64,000 bases of DNA from Corbicula japonica (GCA_038501625.1 JAZAYU010000003.1:3475001-3539000), one strand, 5' to 3'. Counted from the first letter of the stretch, positions 42,390-54,000 are shown. Made by a program: numbers and translations. Notes: generated by a model from the sequence alone, not told the origin.

Positions 42390-43529
42390 TCACACTGAAG
42401 AGGAACACAGTCGTAAATTGACCCCTGCAGAGCCAGTCCGGTCCTTGGGCGCTGATGAAGATTGCTTGTATGTGTTAGTTCCGAGAGCCCCGCTCATCTT
42501 GCGACAGACCATCTCCCGGAAAGTCTTGCGGAACTTCTGGCTCATAAAGCAGTAGATAATGAAAACAATTGGGTAAGCTGTGTACTTCAGAAGGAACACG
42601 AAAACAACGTTTGTTCCCAGATAGTTTCGCATGACGTCGCTGTTGCTGTGAGACAGGTAGAGAGTAAAGCTTACAGCGAACGGGATCTCCACAAGCCATA
42701 CCATACTGACCACCAAAAATATCATCCAACTAGTCATTCGCTTCCCTTTCGTAATCCGGACTTTTATAAATTTCTCGGCCACATCGGATTTTGCAACCAT
42801 ATCTGTCACCATTTGGTCATTTAAGGTCTTTCTTTCTTCGTCAGATTTCTTTAGTTTCCATAGCAACCCGATATCCGGGAAGGTGATGAGAAACCATGGT
42901 AACAGTGAAGTAAAGAGAATCTGAATCCACGTATGGGTCAAACAGAAGTTCTCAGAGAGATGTGGTTGTGTCGTCCGTAGGTGACAGGCGACCATTGTCG
43001 TATTAGGTTTCAACACAGAAGGCGTGGATAGCGGAATATACGTATATTCGAACATTGCTGGCAAATAGACCAAGGTGGAAACTATATATATCGCTACAAT
43101 AAGCATATGTGTCCGGAATGGCGTAATAATACTCTTGGCCTTTAGAGGACGCCATACTGAATAACAGCGCATGAATGCTAGCGCCACCGTTGCCCACAAC
43201 GAAGCCATGTTGCACAACAACGGAAACACGTGGACAAGGTTGAAATATACCCGGCACCATACAAAAGGAACGTAGTCTTTATAAAACCCTAACGTGTAAA
43301 AGTAAACAAACGGGCATATAGGTAATGTAATTGCTAGAGTGTCTGAGATTGCGATGCAGATCAGTAACGTGTTCGCCGGCGATCTCATGTGACGCTGACG
43401 TAAAATCCATACCATGACAATGTTAGTGACCAAAACAATCAGTGCCAGCGAGGGAACAACGTATCCGAACACAGGTACCGCGTATGTCGGTGAGAACATG
43501 ACATTGAGGTGTTCTGGCTGGGGATCCAT
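42390..43529 (-). CDS. Class A GPCR, sex-peptide/MIP-receptor-like, paralogue 1
   Basis: A 379-residue seven-transmembrane receptor in a single coding exon. TM1 is about 22-44 with N36, TM2 has D63 (AISDTLA), and TM3 starts after C92. The usual E/DRY is MRC at 120-122 (AFMRCYSVWRP). TM6 carries LVEIP at 279-283. TM7 ends YPIVFIIYCFMSQKFRKTF, where most class A receptors have NPxxY. The LVEIP and YP..F.IYC.MS..FR.TF patterns are those of sex-peptide/myoinhibitory-peptide receptors, which signal through Gi/o at neuronal membranes. N176TT is a glycosylation site in extracellular loop 2. The frame is open further upstream to 43670, but a strong acceptor (TTTACTTTCCAG) puts the exon start at about 43594. 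The twin gene has a stop before the matching ATG, so the start is set at MDPQPEH. The ligand is unknown. Confidence 0.88.
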   Translation of the reverse strand: MDPQPEHLNVMFSPTYAVPVFGYVVPSLALIVLVTNIVMVWILRQRHMRSPANTLLICIAISDTLAITLPICPFVYFYTLGFYKDYVPFVWCRVYFNLVHVFPLLCNMASLWATVALAFMRCYSVWRPLKAKSIITPFRTHMLIVAIYIVSTLVYLPAMFEYTYIPLSTPSVLKPNTTMVACHLRTTQPHLSENFCLTHTWIQILFTSLLPWFLITFPDIGLLWKLKKSDEERKTLNDQMVTDMVAKSDVAEKFIKVRITKGKRMTSWMIFLVVSMVWLVEIPFAVSFTLYLSHSNSDVMRNYLGTNVVFVFLLKYTAYPIVFIIYCFMSQKFRKTFREMVCRKMSGALGTNTYKQSSSAPKDRTGSAGVNLRLCSSSV

Positions 43530-43594
43530 GATTGTTATGTTGTTACGGCTAAAGTCCAAACCAAACGGGTTGTCAACCACGAAACAAATGAAAT
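43530..43594 (-). promoter_or_regulatory. 5' UTR part of the GPCR-1 coding exon, after a splice acceptor
   Basis: On the minus strand, CTCCTTTACTTTCCAG precedes ATTTCATTTG. The same acceptor and leader occur in the twin at 50152-50213. A non-coding first exon further upstream (above 43.6 kb) is inferred for both; it could not be located. Confidence 0.55.
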
Positions 43595-44513
43595 CTGGAA
43601 AGTAAAGGAGATTACATATATACTTAAGGAAAATAGAAACGCACGTTCGGGATAATTGCATTTTAACCACGAAAATACACTCCTTATAAATATTTTTTTC
43701 ACAGGTTCATAAAACCGAAGGCATTGCGGTCATTCAGATACCAAAATTATAAAAATTGATTGCATAATAAAAAAGTTTTCATTGTCCCTAAGTATATTTG
43801 AAAAAAAAATCAACATGTTAAATATTTATTGTTTAAATCTACATTAAACATTTTATGTTTATTTGATTACCAGCAGGGAGATGGTCCGTTTGTATTGATA
43901 ATAAAATCTTTACGTTCTAGGGTAGGCGTAAACAGATTTCATTAAATTTTACATGCAAATCTATTTGTTCTGAAGTGTGTTCTAGTAACATGTTTTGTCG
44001 TACCTTGGTGTCCACTATAAAGTCAGTAACACTTTCGAACATAATCAAATAATACCAGATTGCAAAATAATTAAATAAATGATATTACATTAATTTGGAT
44101 ACAACTGAAAACATATAATTAGAATTAAGCAGCCAGAGTCCAGTTAAATACTTTAATATAGAAGAAACCTTAAAAACTCTGATCTTGTGAATTCTAAATT
44201 GATGTTGCTCAAATTTTGTTGACATATTGATCAGTTTGGAGTCACAGGATTTCTGCGAGGCCTAGTTTGATTTCCTCAAAACTGTACGTTTTATCAACTT
44301 TCTTTTTTTTTCATTTCAGACACAGAAGCAGTTTGTAAGAGAACATCTCGTTGACTCGCCATTATAATAGCGATTATAACGCATTAAAATAAATATTTAG
44401 GAATTAATCGAAGTGGTTGTAATATTGTTAGGAGTATATGGTCTATTACGATAGACAGTAAATTAACAAAAGGTTAATATGTTATATGACATAAATATGC
44501 CATAGAATAATTA

Positions 44514-45987
44514 CACCGTGGGGAATCAATAGTACTAGTTACAAACATTTTTAGAACGCGAGCGCGAGCTCGGAGGAAAAAAAGGTAAATATTTACATAT
44601 ATTCTTTTTTTTATTTTCTAAAAAAAAGTGTTGTGCGCGGAATGCGCGCTAATGAAAGCTTTCGACCGGTATTTTTGTTGTTTCTGAGAATGGTGTAGTA
44701 AATTCCTGAAAGTCAAAAAAGTGTTTTGGTGCGGACAAATTTTACGAGTACTAGTCACGAACAACCCTTATTTTGCTTGTTTTTATCGTAAAAGTGAGAT
44801 TTCAGATATTGCAAAACAAATTTTTACGCCTGTAGGCATTGCAGAGTGATCGATATATGACCGTCGCGTTTGTCGTTTTAGTAAGTTTAATTGGGATTTT
44901 AGATTCACTTTTACTAAATGAAGTCTATTAATCGGTGCATGCCACGGAAAAGGGCATCTACGGTAACAGTTTTGACATGTTTGTTGTTAATGTATTTTGA
45001 AATAGAATTAATAGACTTCACTTAGTAAACGTGAATCTAAAATCCCAATTAAACTTACTAAAACGACGCATTAATTTCATACCTATGTTCAGTAAATGAA
45101 CTTTTGTTAAAAAAACAGTTTCCCGCAGCACTGATTTGGACTTTCTTTGCTGTGCCGCTTTTCATGCTCATACATACACACCAGATCTACTTTTGTAGGT
45201 TACGCCACAAATCTTACAAACGTAAGGCTTTTACATTCTGAAAATGACATATTTATAATGATTGTACGTTTAAGCAGTATTTAGTATTTTAACAGCAAAT
45301 AAAGAACTTTAAACGTTTGACTAAAATTCATTAATTCTTCGCAGTTATGCAATAATACAGGAACGCGACGGTCATATATCAATCACTCTGCAACGCCTAC
45401 AGGAAAATCTTGAAGATCATGGTCGAAATGTCATTTTATGTTTATAACAAAGATAACCTATAATGTTATTTGCATAAAATGCAGAAAACATAGCTGATAA
45501 TATGTAATAATAGTTGGAAATATGCATACACTGACATATAGTAGTTTTGGTTCGTAACAAGTACTCATAATATTTTGGTTCGTAACTAGTACTAAAAATT
45601 TGTTTTGGCCAAAACGTGAGATTTGTCAGATTTTGTGCTAAAATAGCAATTTAAAGACATCAGGAAACAGTAAATGTGCGTAAAAAATTGTTTTGCAATA
45701 TCTGAAATCTCACTTTTACGATAAAAACAAGCAAAATAAGGGTTGTTCGTGACTAGTACTCGTAAAATTTGTCCGCACCAAAACACTTTTTTGACTTTCA
45801 GGAATTTACTACACCATTCTCAGAAACAACAAAGGTACCGATCGAAAGCTTTCATTAGCGCGCATTCCGCGCACAACACTTTTTTTTAGAAAATAAAAGA
45901 ATATATGTAAATTTTACCTTTTTTCCTCCGAACTCGCGCTCGCGTTCTAAAAATGTTCGTAACTAGTACTATTGATTCCCCACGGTG
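44514..45987. mobile_element. 1.47 kb foldback element
   Basis: The ends are CACCGTGGGGAATCAATAGT and ACTATTGATTCCCCACGGTG. The inverted arms run for about 300 bases (44514-44825 against 45690-45987), including GCGCGGAATGCGCGCTAATG and CATTAGCGCGCATTCCGCGC. A second inverted pair lies inside: CATTGCAGAGTGATCGATAT near 44838 against 45375-45400. A third pair is centred near 44970, around TTAATTGGGATTTTAGATTC. ATTA flanks both sides (44510-44513, 45988-45991). No transposase frame. The superfamily is not recognised. Confidence 0.88.
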
Positions 45988-46594
45988 ATTACTCCTTTAC
46001 AGGTGTGTCCGACGCTTGGAACTGTAGAAATAAATTTTACGAATTTCATGGTCTTCGCCGTTACACTTGCTGCGAGAGCTATCGTAAATTAACGTGTTTT
46101 TTAGAAGTATTTATGTTTTTTTGTTATTTTGAATTTTGTACACTGATATGTCATTTGGTGATATAATTTACCCATCTAGCGAATGTTACCAAAAGTAATT
46201 TCAACAAACTTTATTTTTATTTTCTTTTAAAACTTGGTTACTGCATGCACTTCGTGTAAGATTAACAAGGATACATGCGATAATCGAAGTTAAACACGCG
46301 AAGGAATAAAAAAATAGTTCTGATTATTACAGTTTTCAAGCAAACTGATTCTTTCATAACTACATACAACAGTTAAATATTCGGTTCGATATAAACTGGA
46401 TGGTAAAACTTATTGGAAATCGGCGGTTCAAGAAAAAAGTTAATGTGAAAAACGCTGTATATAAAAACAATAGACTCTTACGTCTTAGCTAATCATTTTA
46501 ATAACTGTGGCCTTCTGCGCTTTTATTAGAATGTTTATTTTGGGACATATCAAACAGTGTATTTTGTTAAATAGTGATCAACAAACGGAGTTGA

Positions 46595-47741
46595 GTCTAG
46601 TTCACACTGTCCCCGTGTATGCTCCGGTGCGTCCTGGTAATTTGTAGCCGATTGACCGGGATGAACCGGGAAGATTCGTGAAAATTCGATTACACTATCC
46701 CTGCATAAAGACCCGGTGCGTCCCGGTTTGGCTAAAACAGTAGCACCGTAGCGAAGCCGGGAAGAACCGCACTGAATCAGGATGAGTGAATTGTAAATAT
46801 AAACATGCCATGGTTTAAATATGGCTTTCTTAGTTTAAAAGGCTTCCACCGTAGCCATATCGTGGCTCCACCGTTACCTTACTGGCTGCTGCGGTGCCAA
46901 ACCGTAGTTCGACCGGCACGGGTAGGGGCTACATCGGCTCTCCTCAGTGATACGGTGAAGAGACGGAACATGCCATTTGATCAACGGTGAAACCCTGGAT
47001 CTTCCTGTAATAAGCCGGCATTGGTTCCGGTTGTATTTAAATTTTAAACACCACCGGGACCATGCCCCGGTGATCTCCGGTTAAACATTTAGGTAATTTA
47101 TCCCGATTCATTGCGGTTCTTACAGGCGTCGCTACGATTGTGGTCCCGATTTGTCCCGCTATTCAGACCGGAACACACCGGGCCGTATACCCAATCTCCT
47201 TCGCAGAGTTGTCATTCCTTACACTCAATTTACATCTCTGCGAAAGGCTCAATGTCAAGATTTTTTACCAAACTCGACAGCCTTATTTTATACAGTCATA
47301 AATTATGAATTTGAAAGCTTGAGGTAAAACAAATGACTGAAATCTTCACTATCTTTCATTAAAACCGAAGAAACCCAAGCTATTGTAAATGTAATTGGTG
47401 AACTATTTCTTTGAGTCAAAGTAAAAGTAATTGAAAGTAGTCCCAGCCTACAACAGAGGTGAATGTAATGAGCCGATAGTGTAAGAGAGTGCCGTATACC
47501 GAGACGGTGTGAACTTTAAGCCTAGTTCACACTGTCCCGGTACACAGCCACGTTCCGTCCCGGTTTGGACACGAGGGCCATCCGAGACCAAAATCGGAGC
47601 GACGCCGGGAACCCGGTGCCCAAACCTGTTCGCAGCCCGGACAGTGTGAACTAGGTTTCACGAATCTACCCAGTCCATCGCGATCTGCCAGCTACAATTA
47701 CCGGGACGCACCGGGCATACACCGCTCAGTGTGAATCAGGC
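46595..47741. mobile_element. GC-rich TIR element (about 1.15 kb)
   Basis: GTCTAGTTCACACTGTCCCC with GTGTATGCTCCGGTGCGTCC at the left is mirrored by GGACGCACCGGGCATACACC and CAGTGTGAATCAGGC at the right. The interior is rich in CCGGGA/TCCCGG words, far GC-richer than the surroundings. The short frames inside are by-products. No clear target duplication. Confidence 0.78.
47521..47655. mobile_element. 135 bp palindrome nested in the GC-rich element
   Basis: CCTAGTTCACACTGTCCCGG at the left and CCGGACAGTGTGAACTAGG at the right are inverted repeats. They match the outer ends of the host element, so this is a shortened relative inserted in it, or an internal duplication of its terminus. Confidence 0.75.
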
Positions 47742-49005
47742 TATATCAAACACAAAACTTAACCTCATTTCAGAACGTGCAAAACGCTTTTGACAGTCGC
47801 TGCAAAAGTATTGAAAAATAACATCAACCAAGAATTCATTCTCAGATTTCACAAGAAAATCGTAATTAGTGCGTTCAAAGCCGAATATCATCGTGTATCA
47901 AACAACTGTTGTAAGTGGTAACATAATACGGCGCATGCTGTACATGAAACGATAAAAATAGTTATGGAAAAACAAGTGATTACACAACATAAGGCGCGGA
48001 TTAGCAAAATATTTCTGTCACTTTTTTTACTTAACTTAGAGTGGCAATTCTGGTTTTTATGAGTATTGGTCGAAATTTGTTAATTTTCGCCATTTTCAGA
48101 CTCCCAGAAATGGGACACATAGGCGTCATGTTGTATCTTTGGTAACCTCACAAACAGGCGCACGAAATAAATATTTATCGTTTGAAGTGAATTTTTCTAA
48201 CGCCTACTCGATAATTTTTATGACTTTAATTAGAGCTGCTGATTTGCATGTACATCATAAACATTATGCTAAAACGCAAGTACATTTGTACCAAATGTTT
48301 ACATGTGCCAAATCAGCGTGTTCTCTATTACCGCCTACTGTGCGATCGTCAGATGTAATAGGTTGTAAACGTCTGTAAGGAAACAAAACAAAAAAAATAC
48401 ACGATGAATTTCTTATTTTATTGTCGTCATTTTATTCGAATATCAATATTTTTAAAATTTTGAATTATTTTAGCCACTTTTGCAGGGATGAAAATAAGTG
48501 AGTACTCGTAGGTTACACCGTTTACGTAAAACAAGATGGCCTGAGGACAGCGGCAATTAATTACTTGACCCTGTTCCAAAGCAGCTCGCAATTCATGTCC
48601 TCTAAAACAGGCATGTATTTCTAAAATAAGTAGAACATAAACTGATTTGACAGCCGTCATATGCAGTGCCAAAATGAACATAATAAGCTAATAACATTTG
48701 TTGTCTGTTAATTAGATTATGAGAATGAAGTCTGTTCATAAGCATATTCAACAATTAAGTTATCAGTAAATCAACATGGAATAAGACTGGTCCAGCGTTG
48801 GTCAATATGTAAATACATGTAGATCATAATGTCCGGCATTATGGCAAACATGAGGGCGATTAGGGTTAGCCGCTAATGAGGCATTTAATCAGTTGACAAT
48901 AAGCGACATCGTGTCGCATTTTCCGAATTATCTGATAAATGTTTCGTGTTTCAATCGTAGTAAACAACAGTCATGCAGCTAGCACTTTTTAAAGCCATTA
49001 TCGGG

Positions 49006-50151
49006 TCACTCTGCAGAAGAGGTGGACAATCGGATATTGACAAGTGCAGAGCCCGTACTCTGGTCCTTCGACGTTGATGAAGATTGTTTGTACGAGTTGG
49101 TTGCGAGAGGCCCGCTCATCTTGCAGCAGACCATCTCCCGGAATGTCTTGCGGAACTTCTGGCTCATAAAACAGTAGATAAGGAACACAACTGGGTATGC
49201 CGTGTACTTCAGGAGGAATACGAAAACAACGTTTGTTCCGAGCTCGTTTCGCATGACGTCGCTGTTGCTGTGAGACAGGTAGAGAGTAAAGCTGATAGCG
49301 AACGGGATCTCCACCAGCCATATCATACTGACCACCAAAAATATCATCCAGCTGGTCATCCGCTTACCCGCCGCCATGCGGACTTTCATAAATTTCTCCG
49401 TCGCTTCGCATTTGCCACCCATATCTGTCACCATTTGGTCATTTAGGGTCTTACGTTCCTCATCAGATTTCTTCAGTTTCCATAGCAACCCGAAATCCGG
49501 GAAGGTAATGAGAAACCATGGTAACAGCGACGTGCAGAGAATCTGGAACCACGTATGGATCAAGCAGAAGGTCTCCGAGAGATGTGTTTGAGTTTTTCGC
49601 AGGTGACATGCGACCATTGTCGTATTGGGTTCCAACATAGAAGGCGTGGATAGAGGAATATACGTATACTCAAACATCGCTGGCACATAAACCACTGTAG
49701 ACACTATATAGATCGCTACAATAACCATGTATGTCCGGAATGACGTAATCATAGACTTGGCCTGCAGCGGACGCCATACTGAATAACAACGCATGAATGC
49801 TAGCGCCACCGTTGCCCATAATGATGCCATGTTGCACAACAACGGAAACACGTGGACAAGGTTGAAATATACCCGGCACCAGGCAAAAGGAACGTAGTCT
49901 TTATAAAACCCTAACGTGTAAAAGTAAACAAACGGGCATATAGGTAATGTAATTGCTAGAGTGTCTGAAATTGCGATGCAGATCAGTAACGTGTTCGCCG
50001 GCGATCTCATGTGGCGCTGGCGTAAAATCCACACCATGACAATGTTAGTGACCAAAACAATCAGTGCCAGCGAGGGAACAACGTATCCGAACACAGGTAC
50101 CGCGTACGTCGGTGAGAACATGACATTGAGGTGTTCTGGTCGGGCATCCAT
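49006..50151 (-). CDS. Class A GPCR, sex-peptide/MIP-receptor-like, paralogue 2
   Basis: A 381-residue twin of the receptor at 42390-43529, same strand, about nine in ten residues identical by eye. It shares MRC in place of E/DRY, the LVEIP of TM6, and YPVVFLIYCFMSQKFRKTF in TM7. Differences cluster in the third intracellular loop (GGKCEATEKFMKVRMA against VAKSDVAEKFIKVRIT), in extracellular loop 2 (LRKTQTHLSETFCLIHTW) and in the Ser/Thr-rich tail. The start MDARPEH at 50151 is firm because a TAA lies in frame nine codons upstream. Open throughout, so probably functional. The changes in loop 3 could alter G-protein coupling; this is inference. Confidence 0.88.
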   Translation of the reverse strand: MDARPEHLNVMFSPTYAVPVFGYVVPSLALIVLVTNIVMVWILRQRHMRSPANTLLICIAISDTLAITLPICPFVYFYTLGFYKDYVPFAWCRVYFNLVHVFPLLCNMASLWATVALAFMRCYSVWRPLQAKSMITSFRTYMVIVAIYIVSTVVYVPAMFEYTYIPLSTPSMLEPNTTMVACHLRKTQTHLSETFCLIHTWFQILCTSLLPWFLITFPDFGLLWKLKKSDEERKTLNDQMVTDMGGKCEATEKFMKVRMAAGKRMTSWMIFLVVSMIWLVEIPFAISFTLYLSHSNSDVMRNELGTNVVFVFLLKYTAYPVVFLIYCFMSQKFRKTFREMVCCKMSGPLATNSYKQSSSTSKDQSTGSALVNIRLSTSSAE

Positions 50152-50213
50152 GATTGTCCCGTGACGGTTATAGTCTTAACCAAGTGGGTAGTCAGCCACG
50201 AAACAACTGAAAT
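50152..50213 (-). promoter_or_regulatory. 5' UTR part of the GPCR-2 coding exon
   Basis: Minus-strand acceptor CTTTACTTTCCAG followed by ATTTCAGTTGTTTCGTGG, matching paralogue 1. The in-frame TAA inside this leader shows that it is untranslated. Confidence 0.55.
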
Positions 50214-50494
50214 CTGGAAAGTAAAGAAGTAATCACTTATTTATTTGAAAAAAAAATCAAAATGTTAAATATTTATTGTTAAAATGTTAAATCTTGAGTT
50301 GGCAACATTTATACGTCAAACATTTTATGTTTATTTGATTACCAGCATGGAGAAATCCCGTTTGAAGTAATAAACGATAATTGTTTTACGTTGTACGAGT
50401 TAGGTTAGGCGTATACAGTTTTCATTAGATGTTAAATGTGAATTGTAACGAAGACCACATCTCTGTGTTCTAAAGTGTGGTATTTAGTAACACG

Positions 50495-50560
50495 ATTTAT
50501 TTATTTTATTATTTTTATTTATTTATTTTATGTATTTGTTTACTTATTTATGATATGTCA
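50495..50560. repeat. TTTA-rich low-complexity tract
   Basis: Runs of ATTTATTTATTTTATTATTT and similar. It lies just upstream of the GPCR-2 duplication flank and is absent at the matching place in copy 1. Confidence 0.85.
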
Positions 50561-51053
50561 ACTGTCACAATTAAATAACATGCCCGACTTATATTAAAGT
50601 TATAATAAACCGCATAATACTACACAAATAAAAAGTATCCACTTTTCTACCTGTTACTTTCATCACCTCTTAATTCCAAGAATTCTAATCAACCTCCCTT
50701 CAAATATAAATTAAGTGTTTTAAAATGCGATTCAACAGACAGGTTCAACATTCTTTTGTGAAGGTTTGTTTATTTCCTTTTTCATTAAAATCCTAGAGAG
50801 ATGAAATAAAAAAGAAAGAACTACGTTTAACGCGAGTATAATGAAACGAAAATACCTTCATGAGAATATAAGCATTTAAAGTGGATATAGCGATTATAAC
50901 AATGTCATGTATTGAAGCAAATATTTAACACTAACAGAAGCGATTGCAATATTGTTTTATGAGATGAATTTGGAAAATTCTTAATTCGCTGTTAATGATC
51001 CGTTTTCTAAAATTCAAAATCACATAATTTTTAAGTGTGCTATCGAATAATTA

Positions 51054-54000
51054 TTTCTCTACATGGGTTTGGTTGGTATATTTCACAGAAAACCACTTTC
51101 GTGAATAGTGAAACAATTATTTTTTTTAATCTTAGGCTACAAAAGTAATTTATGAAAATAACGATATTACCGAATTTCAAGAGGTTTTCGAAAAGGTTAC
51201 TCTTTATTAGAAAAGCCTTTCATTTTGAGCTCACTCTTACAAAAAGGAAGAAGAAATAATAATAAAAATTACATTGATCTGTGCATTCATGTATCTTTAA
51301 TCCGCTTGCATATATAACGTCTAAAAACTTAACATGAATATTTTATAAGGGAAATATTCAACCAATTTTTAAAACAAACACTGATCTTGTTTTGCTAAAA
51401 AACTGCTAACAAATATTGCTCAACAATTCGGTAATCTTGACGTACGTGAAAGGGTAAAACTACTTTTGAAGCAATATGAAGGTTTATTGAACTTGTAATC
51501 AATTTGCGAAGAAATCACGTTAGTTTAACATAGGAATTTCACTTTCCTTCATTACCACACTGTAAGAATTCCGACAACGATTAGTTCATTACACATATCA
51601 ATTAATTTAATAACATACCTTAACAACGACTTTGCTTTAAAAACGAAAGCGTTTTATATTTGTTTTTAAGTATATCTCAAAGTGTTAATAAATTTTACCA
51701 CACAAGCAATCTTTTTAGCGTTTTCGCGAACATTCTATTAGACGTTTCTCTGGAAATTACACATGCATTGTTAGATCACAGCAAAACTTAACAGTTACAT
51801 GCATATCTCAACTTTAAATAATTATAAGATATTTGTGTGACGATTTTGTTTCAAATTAATACTGATCCACGAAGTCCTTCTAACTCCTTCCGATCGAAAT
51901 GTTTTTCTTGAATAAGATGAAAAACTTGCAGGAATATGCTTTACTTTTGTTCAAAATCACTTGCACACTTATTGTTTAAGTTAAACTAAATTAAACAAAA
52001 TGCTTATTTTTTCTTTAACTTGTCATTTTTTATTCATATAAAGTTTATAAGCACACAAATTATGTCAAATATCTATGGGAATCGAAAGAGTATTACATGT
52101 TTAAATCAAACTGTTATATACATTCTCGAATTGTTTCATAATACGAGTTTAGACATTTTTATTTCCGTAACTTAAAAAAAGCTGACGAAGGATCGAAAAT
52201 GGCAGGCGTCATTCACACAAGGCCAATAAATGATACTTCATATAGCGAGAAGACAGTTGTTCCTGTCGTAATGAATATATACAACTTGTCATTTCTTAAT
52301 CCCTTCTACTATTTATGTTTTAAGCTTTTCGACAAAATTGTAAACTATATGCTTCTAACGTTTATGAATATGGAAACTTTTCAAACTAAGCACAATTTGC
52401 AACACAATTCTGCTCCCAAAATTTACGAAATGCTTTTGTCCTACTCCGAGCAGCTTAAACATTCAAGCACGAAACTCCTGGGTTACGTCGAATTCACTGA
52501 TATCAGTATCCAGGTGTTACACCTAGATTTTTTTCCAGTTCCTTTTATCTTTATAATAGCCTTGTGCAAATATGAAAACATGGGGGGAAAGAGCATTATT
52601 CTTGGTGCAAATGAGTTTATCACTTAGTTAAGTTGACCGATCGAATTTCCTGCTTTCTACCTTACTAATGCGTTATATTAAGATTGTAAGATAACGGCAA
52701 CATAAGGTTAAACGTAGAGGATATTTGTTTGCTAGTGGTTGTTGTGATTTTTTTAGTGAAATACCGAATTTATTTCACGAGTAAACACCAGAATTTCACG
52801 ATTGTCATACCACGACTGACAATATCAGTCTTTGATGTTCGCGAGTGTAGTTAAATCAAAATTTCACTGAAACAAAACATTTTTTTCTTGTCAATCAAAT
52901 CTCTAAAATTCAAAAGTTATATAGTAAGTAAAAAAATAAATTAAAACGGTGAAAATACTAGTTTAATACTAATTTAGCTCTGTAATTCACTGGAAAACAT
53001 CGAATAAAAATGTACACACAAGTATGTAAAAAACAAAAAATCAAACGTTATCTTTTTGTTTAATAACCTACCTTTAATCGTTCCTTTCTTTTCAAAAGCT
53101 TATTACGTCCGTCAGATTAAAACACGTTTATGATTTTTCAGCAATTGTCCATAATGTACGCCAACTTAATATTCAATATGCAATGTTAGCACCGTTTATA
53201 TCCACAGTGATAAATTCTAAATGTGTAGAAGCGATTACTTGAAAGAAATACTTGTTGTTTAATGACTTTACAAATTTTGTTAATTAACATCAATCTAGAT
53301 ACGAATTGCGAACACAGAACTCTGAAGAGATCTGCTCGATTCTGCTGCGATAAACCCAATACTTACTGTTTATCGAATGCCAGTCGGGAAACAGCAAAAT
53401 ACATATTCGTGGAGCATTTTATACTTACTTAGACTTTTCTAATACGCAATTTCATTCGGTCACGTTTCTGAGAGTTTGACGCCGCTACGCAAAAAATAAT
53501 GGTTAAGTAATAAAAGTTCTGAAAAATTAATGGGCAGCACTACATGACATTTAAGTTTAGGTTTCTCTTAAGGTCGGCCAGACCAGTTTGAACACCGATA
53601 AAAATTAAATTATCAAGCCGTTAACCTTATTGTAAAATATGCATTAAACCGGTTTTCTCGAGCCGTCAAAGGTTCGTTCTCATTATAAAAACAGAACATT
53701 TGCAATTCTATTGGTCGATTTTAATATGTTTATCTTAGAAACACCAGATGCTGTATAAATGTCAAATAGTGCCAATTTCAAACAAAATACCACCGCCCTA
53801 ATTCAGAAGCAAACACCATTTGACTCAGTAGCCGAAACTCCATGACGACAAAAAACAACAAACGCAGTTTGACCTAGCCTGGTTCGGACTTTATTTGCGC
53901 CACAATCTTGTAGACTCTAGCCTATACCGTCAACATTGGTCGAGCAACAAACCTGTCTCACTTGACGCTAAATTCCAGCATATTTTTCTTGAGCTGGGTC

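Larger units (their letters stand above)
41945..44513. repeat. Segmental duplication, copy 1 (proximal part)
   Basis: Similarity to 48690-51053 covers the GPCR exon and its flanks. Downstream, ATTAGACTACGAACATGAGA matches ATTAGATTATGAGAATGAAG, and TTATCAGTAAATCAACCTAA matches TTATCAGTAAATCAACATGG. Upstream, TTTATTTGATTACCAGCA is shared, as is GCGATTATAAC. Homology resumes after the foldback insertion at 44514-45987. Confidence 0.8.
48690..51053. repeat. Segmental duplication, copy 2
   Basis: Direct-orientation counterpart of 41945-44513, offset by about 6.6 kb. It contains the second GPCR. Near its upstream end, GAATAATTATTTCTCTAC at 51045-51062 aligns with GAATAATTA before, and ATTACTCCTTTAC after, the foldback element in copy 1. 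Confidence 0.8.

Noticed and set aside
43530..43670. N-terminal extension of GPCR 1 to 426 residues
   Set aside because: A splice acceptor lies inside the extension, and the paralogue has an in-frame stop before the matching ATG, so the extra residues are most likely 5' UTR and intron.
45592..45786. 64-residue minus-strand frame in the foldback element
   Set aside because: Lies in an inverted-repeat arm; no transposase similarity could be seen.
46805..47308. Proline- and arginine-rich frames in the GC-rich region
   Set aside because: Translations of the CCGGGA-rich TIR element.
48427..48681. 84-residue minus-strand frame with a hydrophobic start between the GPCRs
   Set aside because: Considered as a secreted peptide, but no dibasic processing sites, no convincing signal cleavage and no counterpart in the other duplication copy.
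42462..49591. Plus-strand frames opposite the GPCR genes
   Set aside because: Antisense shadows of the conserved receptor coding sequence, duplicated because the receptors are duplicated.
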